Source: Actinomycetaceae bacterium
Lineage (GTDB): Bacteria; Actinomycetota; Actinomycetes; Actinomycetales; Actinomycetaceae
Assembly (NCBI GenBank): GCA_030538185.1
Contig: JAUNUK010000001.1
Location: forward strand, 1-64,000
Length of the DNA: 64,000 bases
Direction of reading: 5' to 3'
Below are positions 27,255 to 35,966 of this stretch, piece after piece; the first letter of the stretch is position 1, and every line of letters starts with the position of its first letter. The notes under the pieces were generated by a model. That model had not been told where the DNA came from. It saw only the letters and a list, made by a program, of their open reading frames with translations, and ran no database searches. Made by a program: the position numbers and the translations under genes.

Positions 27255-28396
27255 CATATCCGCTGCCTCCCTTCTCAGACTTGGTCGCCATTCCGAAGTC
27301 CAAGTTTGCAGCCTTCGTGGCCTCGCTTACAGGGCGCCAGGCGCGCAAAACCGGGCGCAAACGGGCGCAAGCCGGAACGCATGCACGCACCACTGTCTGT
27401 CTGTTTGAAGGCTCAGCCAAGGCGGTTTCCAAATCCGGTATCGGACAAGCCATGCGCCACCAGCGGGAATGTTTGGAACTCAACGGTCATCACTGGACGT
27501 CCTCAGTTTGGGATCGTTACGACGTTCTGCAGCTCAACACGGTGTTGCCGGATTCGCCGCTTGCGGCTTTCGTCGCCCGCCTGCGCGGCAAGAAAATCGT
27601 CTATTACGCGCATTCGACGAAAGAGGATTTCCGCAATTCCTTCAAGGGCTCCAACCTGTTCGCACCCTTCTTTAAAATGTGGATCACCTGGTGTTATAAC
27701 CGTGGTGATCTGATCGTCACCCCGACGCCATATTCGGCCTCGATTTTGTCGAGTTACGGTTTATTTCCGCCGGTTCGGGTTTTGTCGAACGGCGTGGATA
27801 CGCGGTTTTTCTCGCCTTCCACTCCCGCTCGTTCCCGTTTTCGCCGCCGTTACGGGATTGCCGAGGGCGTCCCGGTGGCCATCAGCGCTGGCCACATGAT
27901 CGAGCGCAAAGGGGTCGAGGACTTTGTCGAACTGGCGAAAGCAATGCCTTGGGCACAGTTCTTCTGGTTCGGGTACACAGACCCGCGTTTCGTGCCGGAA
28001 AAAGTGCGTAAGGCAGTGCAGTCTGCCCCTAAGAACCTGCACTTCCCGGGGTTTGTTGAACATTCTCACCTGCGGGATGCCTACTGCGGGGCGGATGCCT
28101 TCGTGTTTTGTTCTCGGGAGGAGACCGAGGGCATTGTGATGCTTGAGGCCTTGGCGTGTGGCCTTCCGGTGGTCGTGCGTGACATCCCCGTGTATTCCGG
28201 GTGGCTGAAAGATGGTGAAAACGCCTATATTGTCCCGGGTTTGACGGAAATGACCGAGCGCTGTTCTCAAGTTTTACGTGGTGTCATACCGGGCATTGCT
28301 GAGGTGGCGCGCCGCGGGCGTGAGGTCGCCTGCAACCGTGACCTGGGCAATGTCGCCGGCCAGTTAACCGAAATCTACGAAGACCTGGATTCTTAG
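27251..28396 (+). CDS. GT4-family glycosyltransferase
   Basis: A 381-residue GT-B enzyme. The C-terminal donor-binding domain shows VLSNGVDTRFFSP, ISAGHMIERKGVEDF and the EX7E motif EETEGIVMLEALACGLPVVVRD. The N-terminal part starts with a basic segment and an acceptor-side HQRE-like region. GT4 enzymes of this type often build glycolipids such as glucosyl-diacylglycerols, and the coupling to a TVP38 protein fits that, but the acceptor is not determined. ATG at 27251 overlaps the preceding stop and has AAGGA 9 nt upstream. Confidence 0.85.
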   Translation: MTYPLPPFSDLVAIPKSKFAAFVASLTGRQARKTGRKRAQAGTHARTTVCLFEGSAKAVSKSGIGQAMRHQRECLELNGHHWTSSVWDRYDVLQLNTVLPDSPLAAFVARLRGKKIVYYAHSTKEDFRNSFKGSNLFAPFFKMWITWCYNRGDLIVTPTPYSASILSSYGLFPPVRVLSNGVDTRFFSPSTPARSRFRRRYGIAEGVPVAISAGHMIERKGVEDFVELAKAMPWAQFFWFGYTDPRFVPEKVRKAVQSAPKNLHFPGFVEHSHLRDAYCGADAFVFCSREETEGIVMLEALACGLPVVVRDIPVYSGWLKDGENAYIVPGLTEMTERCSQVLRGVIPGIAEVARRGREVACNRDLGNVAGQLTEIYEDLDS

Positions 28397-28467
28397 GTTG
28401 TGGGCTGAGTAAGCCCCATGCATTTGGCACATTATGCGCAAGAACTTTTCCGAGCCTTGATCCCTGG

Positions 28468-28481
28468 TGAAATCGATTACA
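28468..28481 (+). promoter_or_regulatory. LacI-family operator upstream of the FGGY kinase
   Basis: TGAAATCGATTACA fits the LacI/GalR-family consensus TGNAANCGNTTNCA at every fixed position, with the central CG. It lies 109 nt before the kinase start, and a LacI-type regulator is the next gene, so autoregulation of kinase-lacI is likely. Confidence 0.65.
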
Positions 28482-28590
28482 TCACGGTAGGATAACGGTA
28501 TCGGAAGGTGTTTAACCGAAAATCCAGTGATGCACTCAAAGTGGAGTTCCAAGGATCTGTTTCAACGACGCAGCAAGCGAAGGAGCCAAA

Positions 28591-30075
28591 ATGTCTAGCC
28601 TTTACCTCGGTGTTGACGTGGGAACATCCTCAACTAAGGGCGTCATTGTTGACTCCCAAGGCAACCTGCTTGCCCAGGCTGTTCGTCAACACAAGGTCGA
28701 CAATCCGAAGCCAGGCTTCTTTGAAATGGACGCACGTATCTGGTGGGAAGAGTTCACATCCATCACCCAAGAACTCTGCGCGGCGCCAGACGTCACCTCG
28801 AACAAAATACGTGCAGTGGGAACCTCTGGCATGGGCCCGTGTGTGGGCATCGCCGACGAGGACATGAACCCCCTCGCCCCAACAATCCTTTACGGCGTCG
28901 ACTCACGGGCCACCCAAGAAATCGAGGAATTAAACGCCGCCTTCGGTGAAGACACGATCTACGACATAGGCGGATCCTATCTTTCCAGCCAAGCAGGTGG
29001 CCCCAAGTTCCGTTGGCTGGCAAACAATAACCCGCAGGCCTTTGAAGCCGCCCGACGCTTCTTCATGCCAGCCACCTACCTGGCCTACCAGCTAACAGGC
29101 CAGTACGTCATGGATCACCAGTCCGCCTCGCAGCTAGACCCCCTATACGACCTCGGAAATAAAACGTGGAACCGACAGTATTGCCGAGCCGTCCTCGGCA
29201 ATATGGAAACCCCCGAACTGCGGTGGGGCAACGAACAAGCCGGGACCGTGACCACGCAAGCCGCGCGAGAGACCGGGTTGCCGCAAGGGATTCCCGTCAT
29301 CACCGGGACGATCGATGCCTGGGCCGAGGGCGTTTCGGCGGATGCCGTGAATCCAGGGGATTTGATGCTGATGTACGGGACGACCTTGTTTTTGATTTGC
29401 ACGGGGCAAAAGCGCATGTCGTACCCGTCATTGTGGGGGACGGCTGGGGTGTGTCCGGATACGTTTTCGTTGGCGGGTGGCATGGCGACCAGCGGGGCGA
29501 TCACCAACTGGCTGGAAGAACTGTGTGGTGGGCCGGGGTTTGAGGCTTTGACGCGCGAGGCCGGGGCGTCCAAGGCGGGTGCCGGTGGCTTACTGTGCTT
29601 GCCGTATTTTGCGGGTGAACGCACACCGATTGCCGACCCGCAGGCGCGTGGGACGTTGACGGGGTTGACGCTGTCGACAACGCGCGGAGACCTGTATCGT
29701 GCGGTTTTGGAAGGGACGGCATTCGGTGTGGCGCACAATATTGAGGCATTTGAGTCGGCCGGTGCCCGCATTGAGCGCCTGGTCGCGGTTGGAGGCGGCA
29801 CGAAGGGTGGGTTATGGACCGAGATTGTGTCCTCGGTGACGGGTAAGGTGCAGGTGATTCCCAAGTATTCGATTGGTGCCTCGTATGGGGATGCCTTTAT
29901 GGCAGCTGCCGCGGTTGAAGGCCTTGACGCGGTTGATATGGCTCGTTGGAATCCTCCGGCGCGAGTTATTGAACCTGACCCGTCTTTGCAGGGTTTGTAC
30001 CAGGAAATGTTTGCTCGCTACCGTGAACTATATGAGCAGACCAAAGGCGTTCAACACTACTTAGCTTCCTTGTAG
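28591..30075 (+). CDS. FGGY-family carbohydrate kinase
   Basis: A 494-residue sugar kinase of the FGGY family (xylulokinase-like branch). The N-terminal phosphate loop GVDVGTSSTKGVIVD is intact. The central region has GTIDAWAEGVSADAVNPGDLM with the catalytic Asp, and the C-terminal adenosine region AVGGGTKGGLWTEI is present. The first half uses AAC/CTC-rich codons; the second half has many GCG/GGG codons, a visible shift but not clearly foreign. The start has GAAGGAG 8 nt upstream. The lacI gene follows 84 nt downstream. Substrate unknown. Confidence 0.88.
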   Translation: MSSLYLGVDVGTSSTKGVIVDSQGNLLAQAVRQHKVDNPKPGFFEMDARIWWEEFTSITQELCAAPDVTSNKIRAVGTSGMGPCVGIADEDMNPLAPTILYGVDSRATQEIEELNAAFGEDTIYDIGGSYLSSQAGGPKFRWLANNNPQAFEAARRFFMPATYLAYQLTGQYVMDHQSASQLDPLYDLGNKTWNRQYCRAVLGNMETPELRWGNEQAGTVTTQAARETGLPQGIPVITGTIDAWAEGVSADAVNPGDLMLMYGTTLFLICTGQKRMSYPSLWGTAGVCPDTFSLAGGMATSGAITNWLEELCGGPGFEALTREAGASKAGAGGLLCLPYFAGERTPIADPQARGTLTGLTLSTTRGDLYRAVLEGTAFGVAHNIEAFESAGARIERLVAVGGGTKGGLWTEIVSSVTGKVQVIPKYSIGASYGDAFMAAAAVEGLDAVDMARWNPPARVIEPDPSLQGLYQEMFARYRELYEQTKGVQHYLASL

Positions 30076-30159
30076 ACTGTTCAACGAGCGCCATATTTTT
30101 GGAACTTTTTTCCCGCGTTCTTGTTGGCCTCATCCGGGTAGTGTGCGATGGAGGTTAGT

Positions 30160-31263
30160 GTGTCTACTGTTGTGGATGTTGCTAGAAGTGCAGGCGTGTC
30201 AACTGCGACGGTTTCTAGGGTCCTCAATAATCAGGGTGTGCGCCCTGAAACTGTGCAGCGCGTTGAAAAGGCGATGAAAGAGTTGGGTTACATCCCAAAC
30301 AGAACTGCCCGTTCTTTGAGGACACGGCGTTCAGAGCTGATCGCACTGGTTGTCCCCGACATCGAAAACCCATTTTTTACGGCTTTGGCGCGCGGAGTTG
30401 AAGACATTGCTCAACAGGCAGGATACTCCGTGGTTCTGTGTAATTCCGATGACGATGAAGCTAAGGAATCTAGGTATTTGAGGGTTGCGGCCTCGGAAAG
30501 CATGGCAGGTGTCATCCTGGCTCCCGCAGGTCAGACCCCAGATGTTGAGGCCCTGAAAGCCTCAGGCAGCCACTTGGTTGTCGTCGACCGCCACGTGGAT
30601 TTACCAGTTGATCAGGTGGTTTTCGATAATGTCCTCCTCGGAAAATCTGGGACGGACTGGCTACTTGAACAAGGGTGTAAACGTATCGCCTGTGTGACAG
30701 GGCCAAGCAGCATCGCGACAGCCGTGGATCGCGCAACCGGTTGGCGGCAAGCCTATGAACAGTGCGGTTTATCGGCACCCGAAGATCTGCTCGCCTACAC
30801 AAACTTCCGGGTAGAGGCAGGCGAAGAGGTAGCCGCCCGACTCTTCTCCAACATCATTTCCGAGGGCGAATTGGGACGGACTCTCGCGCCAGAGGTGATT
30901 TCGGGTTCAAAGAAGCCGCCGAGGAAAAACCCCATGACCAACGAGGGTTCTGCCGGGAATCCTGGGCTGCCAGACGCAATTTTGGCGGCCAATAACCTCG
31001 TGGGACTAGGTGTTTTACGGGCCTTATCGCAGCTGGATCGCAAGGATATAAGGGTTGCGGTGATTGGGACAATGCCTTTTGCCTCTGAACCTCGTCCTGA
31101 TGTATTTTCCATCCCGCTGCCTATGCGGGAGATGGGCATCAGGGCTGCTACCTTGCTGTTGAAGAGGATCACCGGTCAGCGTCAAGATTCAGGAGTGCAT
31201 CACATTCTGAATGGTGAGAACCCGATTGCCCAGGGGAGTAGGAGCCACCTGGACGCGAACTGA
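30160..31263 (+). CDS. LacI-family transcriptional regulator
   Basis: A 367-residue repressor. The N-terminal helix-turn-helix reads VVDVARSAGVSTATVSRVLN, followed by the hinge YIPNRTARSLRTRRS and a periplasmic-binding-like domain (VVPDIENPFFTALARGVEDIA). The ligand domain carries an insertion of about 35 residues near 232-270 (SEGELGRTLAPEV...NEGSAGN) not usual in the family; it includes one copy of the CCGAGGGC motif. GTG at 30160 is chosen because GGAGG lies 5 nt upstream; ATG at 30148 would add four residues. It likely controls the FGGY kinase operon. Confidence 0.9.
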   Translation: MSTVVDVARSAGVSTATVSRVLNNQGVRPETVQRVEKAMKELGYIPNRTARSLRTRRSELIALVVPDIENPFFTALARGVEDIAQQAGYSVVLCNSDDDEAKESRYLRVAASESMAGVILAPAGQTPDVEALKASGSHLVVVDRHVDLPVDQVVFDNVLLGKSGTDWLLEQGCKRIACVTGPSSIATAVDRATGWRQAYEQCGLSAPEDLLAYTNFRVEAGEEVAARLFSNIISEGELGRTLAPEVISGSKKPPRKNPMTNEGSAGNPGLPDAILAANNLVGLGVLRALSQLDRKDIRVAVIGTMPFASEPRPDVFSIPLPMREMGIRAATLLLKRITGQRQDSGVHHILNGENPIAQGSRSHLDAN

Positions 31264-31286
31264 ACAAGTCTGCGTAAACCTGGTAG

Positions 31287-32519
31287 CTACATTTGTGCCA
31301 AGGCCCAGGAGAAGCTGGGGGCCAAGGGCACGCTTTCGACGATGGTGGCTTGCAGGGTGTGGTAGATGTCCGGTTTTCCGCTCCAGGTTGTTGTTGAAGG
31401 CCGGTTCATTTCATCCAGTTCATGTACCCACGCCCCAGGTGCCTCGCGGAACTTTTCGTATCCATAGGCCCACATCATTTCCAGGTCGCTTGTATAGCGG
31501 GTGCGCTCTTCCTCTACTTCGGCATCCCTAGCCTCGCCCTCGGAAGAAATCGCGGTCCTCAAGGCCGCCGCCGCGCCGATCCCCTCACAAAGCACCCAGT
31601 GCATGCGGCTGGTCACGACAGGTTTGCCCTCGAAATCGACCGTGTAGACGAAGCCCAGTTCTTCGTTCGGTGCCCAGGCTTCTGACATGGCCAGGGCATA
31701 TAGGCGTTGGGCGGTCGGCAAAAAGTTGGCGGGCACCTCGCGTCCACGCAGTTGAAGTTCGGCCCGTGCGTGCAAGATCAGGCGCGCCCATTCCAGCCAG
31801 TGCCCAGGGGTTGAGCCGAAGGGACGGAAGGGATCTGCCGGCTTGTCGCGATTGTATTCCAGCTCTGGGACCCATGTGGAAGAGAAGTGCTCGGGCAAGC
31901 GTCCGTCGAATTCGGCCACCAAGGCTACGACACGGTCAATGATCCGCAGAGCTTTATTCAGGTGTTGGTCGCAGCCGGGGGTGGAACACGCCGCCAGGCA
32001 AGCCTCGGTCAAGTGCATGTTTGCATTGATTCCGCGGTATGGGTCGATGCGGGTCATATCGCGGGAGGCACGGTCGGCCATCATCCCGTATTCCTCGTCC
32101 CACCAGTATTTTTCGATATTGCCGAGGGCGTCTTCCAAAAGAGGTCTGGCTTCTTCGATTCCGGCTGCCAGGGCGGATGAGGCGGCCAAGATTACGAAGG
32201 TGTGGGCATAGGATTCTTTATCTTCGCTGGCTGGTGTGCCATCCATATTAATGGCTGAAAACCACCCGGGGTTGTCGGGGTCTTTCAGGGTTGTGGCTAG
32301 GGCTTTTATCCCGTGGCGGGCCATTTCTTCGCAACCTTCCACCCCAGCTATAGCGCCGAGGGCGAAACAGTGGGTCATGCGGCCGGTGATCCACAACTGG
32401 ATCGGCTGACTCGTGTCCACTTGACCATCTGGTCCCAGGTAACCGAAACCGTTTTCAACGGCGGCTGGACGAGCAAAGGACAACAAAGCGACAGATTCTG
32501 CAGGGAGTGTGAAGGTCAT
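31287..32519 (-). CDS. AGE-family sugar epimerase/isomerase (YihS-like)
   Basis: A 410-residue (alpha/alpha)6-barrel protein of the N-acylglucosamine 2-epimerase family. Motifs include ITGRMTHCFALG, FSAINMDGTPAS...ESYAHTFVI, the catalytic-type His of STPGHWLEWARL and a late MHWVLCEGIGAA. These are the positions of the metal-free isomerase His residues in the aldose-ketose isomerase branch (mannose or sulfoquinovose isomerases). It probably converts an aldose to a ketose before phosphorylation. ATG at 32519 starts MTFTLPAES; the longer frame lacks support. It follows sorC on the minus strand. Confidence 0.8.
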   Translation of the reverse strand: MTFTLPAESVALLSFARPAAVENGFGYLGPDGQVDTSQPIQLWITGRMTHCFALGAIAGVEGCEEMARHGIKALATTLKDPDNPGWFSAINMDGTPASEDKESYAHTFVILAASSALAAGIEEARPLLEDALGNIEKYWWDEEYGMMADRASRDMTRIDPYRGINANMHLTEACLAACSTPGCDQHLNKALRIIDRVVALVAEFDGRLPEHFSSTWVPELEYNRDKPADPFRPFGSTPGHWLEWARLILHARAELQLRGREVPANFLPTAQRLYALAMSEAWAPNEELGFVYTVDFEGKPVVTSRMHWVLCEGIGAAAALRTAISSEGEARDAEVEEERTRYTSDLEMMWAYGYEKFREAPGAWVHELDEMNRPSTTTWSGKPDIYHTLQATIVESVPLAPSFSWALAQM

Positions 32520-32665
32520 AGAAACCACTGTAGGGCCTGAAGCGATCGGATGCTGGAATTGACGGTCTGTGGCTGGATGCTTTGGACGCAATACGCGGTT
32601 TTAGTGACAGGAGTGTTAGTCTCGAGTGGCTGTTGAAGGACTGCATAGAGTGGCACTTTGCCGCC

Positions 32666-33700
32666 CTATCTGGAGGCGAATGTCTTGAGAAGGCGTGCGT
32701 TTCCTTTGGTGTCGAAGCGCTTGAACACGGTCTGGTCCACCGCTTCATTTTCAAGCAACACAGCAGCGGTTAAAGAATCAGTGACCAAATCTGTGATGAT
32801 TCCTGATTTTGCCAAGGCAAGCAAAGCCCCTGCTTTGGCAGTTCCTCCGGCCAAGGCAACAACCTTGGGGGTGTCCATCAGCTCGGCTATCGCGATTGAA
32901 ATCCTCCTAGCTGCAAGACCAGGCGCGACAGGTTCACCTGCGTGGTTGAGAAAAATTCCTGCCGTTTCGCAGGCTGTGTTTTCACGGTCCAACGTTTCTG
33001 TCTCTTCGCGTGTAAGAAACGGGATCAACTGTGAAACTGGTGGATCCCAGGAGCCAACGGACAATACTGCAGTCGATAGTCGAGAATAGTATTCGAAAGC
33101 CTCGTTCAAGGATGGGTCGGCCTTGAGCAGGTCTCTAACCTCTTTCGAAGCCACGAACAGAGGAGTGAAAATGGCTATTAAGTCTTGAGAACCACGTCGA
33201 GAAAGGCGATGAAGCACTTCAATAGGTGATTGAGATAGATTTGATCCCACAGAACCGGTCAGTTGCACAGCAGTGAAAGGCGGCATTTCTGATAGTTCCT
33301 GAACCATCGCCAAGACACTGCGCCCCCAAGCAAAACCCACAATATCGCCAGGCTTCGTGTGCTTTTTCATGTATGCAGCGGCGGATGGTGCCAGCTGTTG
33401 AGCCATTGGTTTTAGATCGCCCGATTTAGCTGTTACCACTAGACACGTGTCCAGTTTCAAATGGGCGGCAAGCTGCGTTCCCAGGTCCTTATCTATATTT
33501 GTATGGGAGTCATGTATGCGAATCTCTACGATCCCCAGCTCAATCGCTTCATCAATGAGACGTGCAATCTTGAAACGCGATAGTCCCATGCGTTTGCCGA
33601 TTTCAGACTTGGTTAAACGATCGCGGTAGTGGTACTGAGCAACTTTGACCAAAAGCCCTGTGTGATTACTTGGCGTACCAGGAGTAGTTGGTTGTGCCAT
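32666..33700 (-). CDS. SorC-family sugar-responsive transcriptional regulator
   Basis: A 344-residue regulator. The N-terminal helix-turn-helix is YHYRDRLTKSEIGKRMGLSR. The sugar-phosphate-binding domain follows, with motifs GDIVGFAWGRSV, LTGSVGSN and VVALAGGTAKAGAL typical of SorC. It is divergent from the ABC-transporter operon and upstream of the AGE isomerase, so it probably controls both directions from the shared 165-bp region. Confidence 0.9.
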   Translation of the reverse strand: MAQPTTPGTPSNHTGLLVKVAQYHYRDRLTKSEIGKRMGLSRFKIARLIDEAIELGIVEIRIHDSHTNIDKDLGTQLAAHLKLDTCLVVTAKSGDLKPMAQQLAPSAAAYMKKHTKPGDIVGFAWGRSVLAMVQELSEMPPFTAVQLTGSVGSNLSQSPIEVLHRLSRRGSQDLIAIFTPLFVASKEVRDLLKADPSLNEAFEYYSRLSTAVLSVGSWDPPVSQLIPFLTREETETLDRENTACETAGIFLNHAGEPVAPGLAARRISIAIAELMDTPKVVALAGGTAKAGALLALAKSGIITDLVTDSLTAAVLLENEAVDQTVFKRFDTKGNARLLKTFASR

Positions 33701-33812
33701 GGCCGACCACCTTCCTGGTAGCGAGTAAACACTTTGAGACTACATAACGATTCAGTGACGAAGAGACAGATTTAAACAAATTCTTTGCATCCTGCAGGCA
33801 TATTCGATAGCC

Positions 33813-33845
33813 TGCTCATAAGTGTACGGTAGTGCTCATGTGAGC
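33813..33845. promoter_or_regulatory. Candidate SorC operator
   Basis: TGCTCAT occurs at 33813-33819 and again at 33833-33839, 20 nt apart, two helical turns. The second copy is part of the inverted repeat GCTCA-TG-TGAGC (33834-33845). The site lies just upstream of the permease ribosome site AAAGGAG. Inferred from symmetry and position. Confidence 0.5.
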
Positions 33846-33865
33846 AAAACGCAAAGGAGCGTTCA

Positions 33866-34906
33866 ATGGGTCGCTTTCGAGTTCCCAAAGAAGTGGGCGT
33901 GGGCGGGGTAATAGTCCTGGTGGGCATCGTTATGGGAATCTTGTCACCTGAATTCAGGACGATGGGCAATATGGAGGTATTGCTGCTCAACGGTTCCGTC
34001 GTCCTCTTCCTTGCTCTCGGGCAAACCTTCGTGCTCTTGACCGGTGGTATCGACTTATCTGTCGGTTCCAACATTGCCCTCACAGGCATGGTCGCCGCTC
34101 TGGTCATGCAGATGGGTATTCCCTGGTGGGCAGCAGCCTTGTGTGCCATTCTCGCCGGAATTGGCGTAGGCCTCTTCAACGGTTGCATGGTCCATTTCGG
34201 CAAAATGCCACCATTTATCGTCACTTTCGCAACCTTCGGGATCTCGGCATCCATCCCAAAAATCCTCACCGACTCTAAGTCGGTCACCATCATCGACCCC
34301 ATGTTCGCTTTTTTTGGCCGAGGGCGGATCTTTGGAATTCCAGTGCCAGTCGTGATGGTTATGCTTGCAGCCATCGCCTTGGTGCTCTTCCTTAACCGCA
34401 CATCGACAGGGGTCCATATCTACGCGGTAGGTGGCAACCCAGAGACAGCCCGGCTGGCGGGCATTGATGTGGGCCGAACAACCATACTGGTTTACATGAT
34501 TTCAGGAGTAACCGCAGCATGCGGTGGGATCATCACTGCCTCAAGGTTGATGGTTGGGTATCCCACAGCCGGATCGGGTACTGAGCAGTTCTACTCCATT
34601 GCCTCTGCCGTGGTCGGTGGGGTCAGCCTCTTTGGCGGTGTGGGTACCATTTTGGGCGCCTTCCTGGGTGCCATTTTGATTGCAGAGGTCTCCAACGGCA
34701 TGAACGTCATTGGGGTTTCTTCATACTGGCAACCTTTGGTTATTGGCGTGATCATCCTTGTGGGAGTCCTTATCGACACCAACAGACGCTCCCTTTCGAT
34801 CCGTGCACTGCTTAGCCGTTTCGGCCTGAGTAAAGCCAAAGAACCCGAACAACTTGTAGAAGCACGCACCGGCAGCGAGCCGCCCTCGGGAGGAAATTCG
34901 CCATAG
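33866..34906 (+). CDS. Sugar ABC transporter permease (RbsC-like)
   Basis: A 346-residue permease with about 8-10 hydrophobic segments. The BPD_transp_2 signature is seen in LTGGIDLSVGSNIALTGMVAA and in the C-terminal SIASAVVGGVSLFGGVGTILGAF. In this class the permease homodimer pairs with an RbsA-type ATPase and an RbsB-type binding protein; both follow in the same operon. It starts at ATG with AAAGGAG upstream and has a hydrophilic C-terminal tail. Confidence 0.92.
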   Translation: MGRFRVPKEVGVGGVIVLVGIVMGILSPEFRTMGNMEVLLLNGSVVLFLALGQTFVLLTGGIDLSVGSNIALTGMVAALVMQMGIPWWAAALCAILAGIGVGLFNGCMVHFGKMPPFIVTFATFGISASIPKILTDSKSVTIIDPMFAFFGRGRIFGIPVPVVMVMLAAIALVLFLNRTSTGVHIYAVGGNPETARLAGIDVGRTTILVYMISGVTAACGGIITASRLMVGYPTAGSGTEQFYSIASAVVGGVSLFGGVGTILGAFLGAILIAEVSNGMNVIGVSSYWQPLVIGVIILVGVLIDTNRRSLSIRALLSRFGLSKAKEPEQLVEARTGSEPPSGGNSP

Positions 34907-34954
34907 GTGACTAGCAAATAGCTTGACATACAACTAAAACTGAAAGGACACACA

Positions 34955-35962
34955 ATGAGAAGAAAACTCACGTTTGCGGGGGTCTTATTGGCCTCTGCTC
35001 TGGCCTTGGCTGGCTGTGGAAATGCTATCGACACAGGTACTGGAAGCACGGATAAACCAGCCGAAGGTGATGCCTCTGCCTTGCCCAAGGCATGTTCGGA
35101 TGAAAACCCGTACTTGGCAGTCCTGCTACCAAACCTGACGAACCCCTACTATGTGGCCATGAAGGAAGGTTTTGAAACCCAGGGCGAAAAGCAGGGATTC
35201 AAGGTCGAGGTTCAAATTGCAAACGATGACGATGCGAACCAGCTTTCCCAGGCCACAGCAATGCTGCAAAAGAGTCCCTGTGCTGTGGCGTTAAACCCTG
35301 TGAAATCAGAGCCCGCAGCGGCAATCGTGAAGGCTGCCAATGATGCAGGTGTGCCAGTCTTTACCGTCAACGTCACTGTTGACGATAAGGCGTTGACAGC
35401 TCAGGGAGCACATGTGATTCAATACCTCGGTGCCGACAATGTCGCCGGTGGCGAACAGACTGCCGAACAAGTTTTGGCAGACATGGGTGCAGATGCAGAG
35501 TTGAAGATCGGTTTTGTTACCGAGCCTGATGAAGTGCCTGTGGTTCAGAGGGATGGCGGCTTCAAAGACAAGATTTCTGCCAACCCGAATGCCGAGGTCG
35601 TTGCTCAAGTCGACGGGAATGTGAAGCTCGATGATTCACTTGCCAAGACTTCTGAACTGCTGCAAGGCAACCCAGGTCTCAATGTCATCTTTGCCTCTAC
35701 GGGGCCTGCCGCCCAAGGCGCGATTGAGGCCGTCAAGGCCAGTGGCCGTGATGTAAAGGTGTACGGCTTCTGTGCTGCAGAACTGGCTACCGATACGAAG
35801 CTTTACCCCGCCTGTGTCGCCCAAGAGCCTAAAGATTACGGCATGAGGGTAGTTGATCAGGTCAAGGCGTACATCGGTGGAGAAAAGGTAGAAACAAACA
35901 TCTTGCGTCCTCTCAAGATGTTCAAGGCAGGCGAAACACCTGGCCCAGGAGAGGTTGGATAG
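34955..35962 (+). CDS. Sugar-binding lipoprotein of the ABC transporter (RbsB-like)
   Basis: A 335-residue lipoprotein. The signal sequence ends in the lipobox LALAGC. The mature protein is a periplasmic-binding-protein type I fold with LAVLLPNLTNPYYVAMKEGFE and VFTVNVTVDDKALTAQGAH. It delivers the sugar to the permease. Unusual for the class, the mature protein has several Cys (e.g. PKACSDEN, KSPCAVAL, YGFCAAEL, YPACVAQE) that may form disulfides. Substrate unknown. Confidence 0.9.
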   Translation: MRRKLTFAGVLLASALALAGCGNAIDTGTGSTDKPAEGDASALPKACSDENPYLAVLLPNLTNPYYVAMKEGFETQGEKQGFKVEVQIANDDDANQLSQATAMLQKSPCAVALNPVKSEPAAAIVKAANDAGVPVFTVNVTVDDKALTAQGAHVIQYLGADNVAGGEQTAEQVLADMGADAELKIGFVTEPDEVPVVQRDGGFKDKISANPNAEVVAQVDGNVKLDDSLAKTSELLQGNPGLNVIFASTGPAAQGAIEAVKASGRDVKVYGFCAAELATDTKLYPACVAQEPKDYGMRVVDQVKAYIGGEKVETNILRPLKMFKAGETPGPGEVG

Positions 35963-35966
35963 GGAC

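Noticed and set aside
31287..32519. Assigning the sugar locus to sulfoquinovose use
   Set aside because: The AGE protein resembles YihS-like isomerases, but no sulfosugar aldolase, transaldolase or sulfosugar-specific partner is present, so the substrate is left open.
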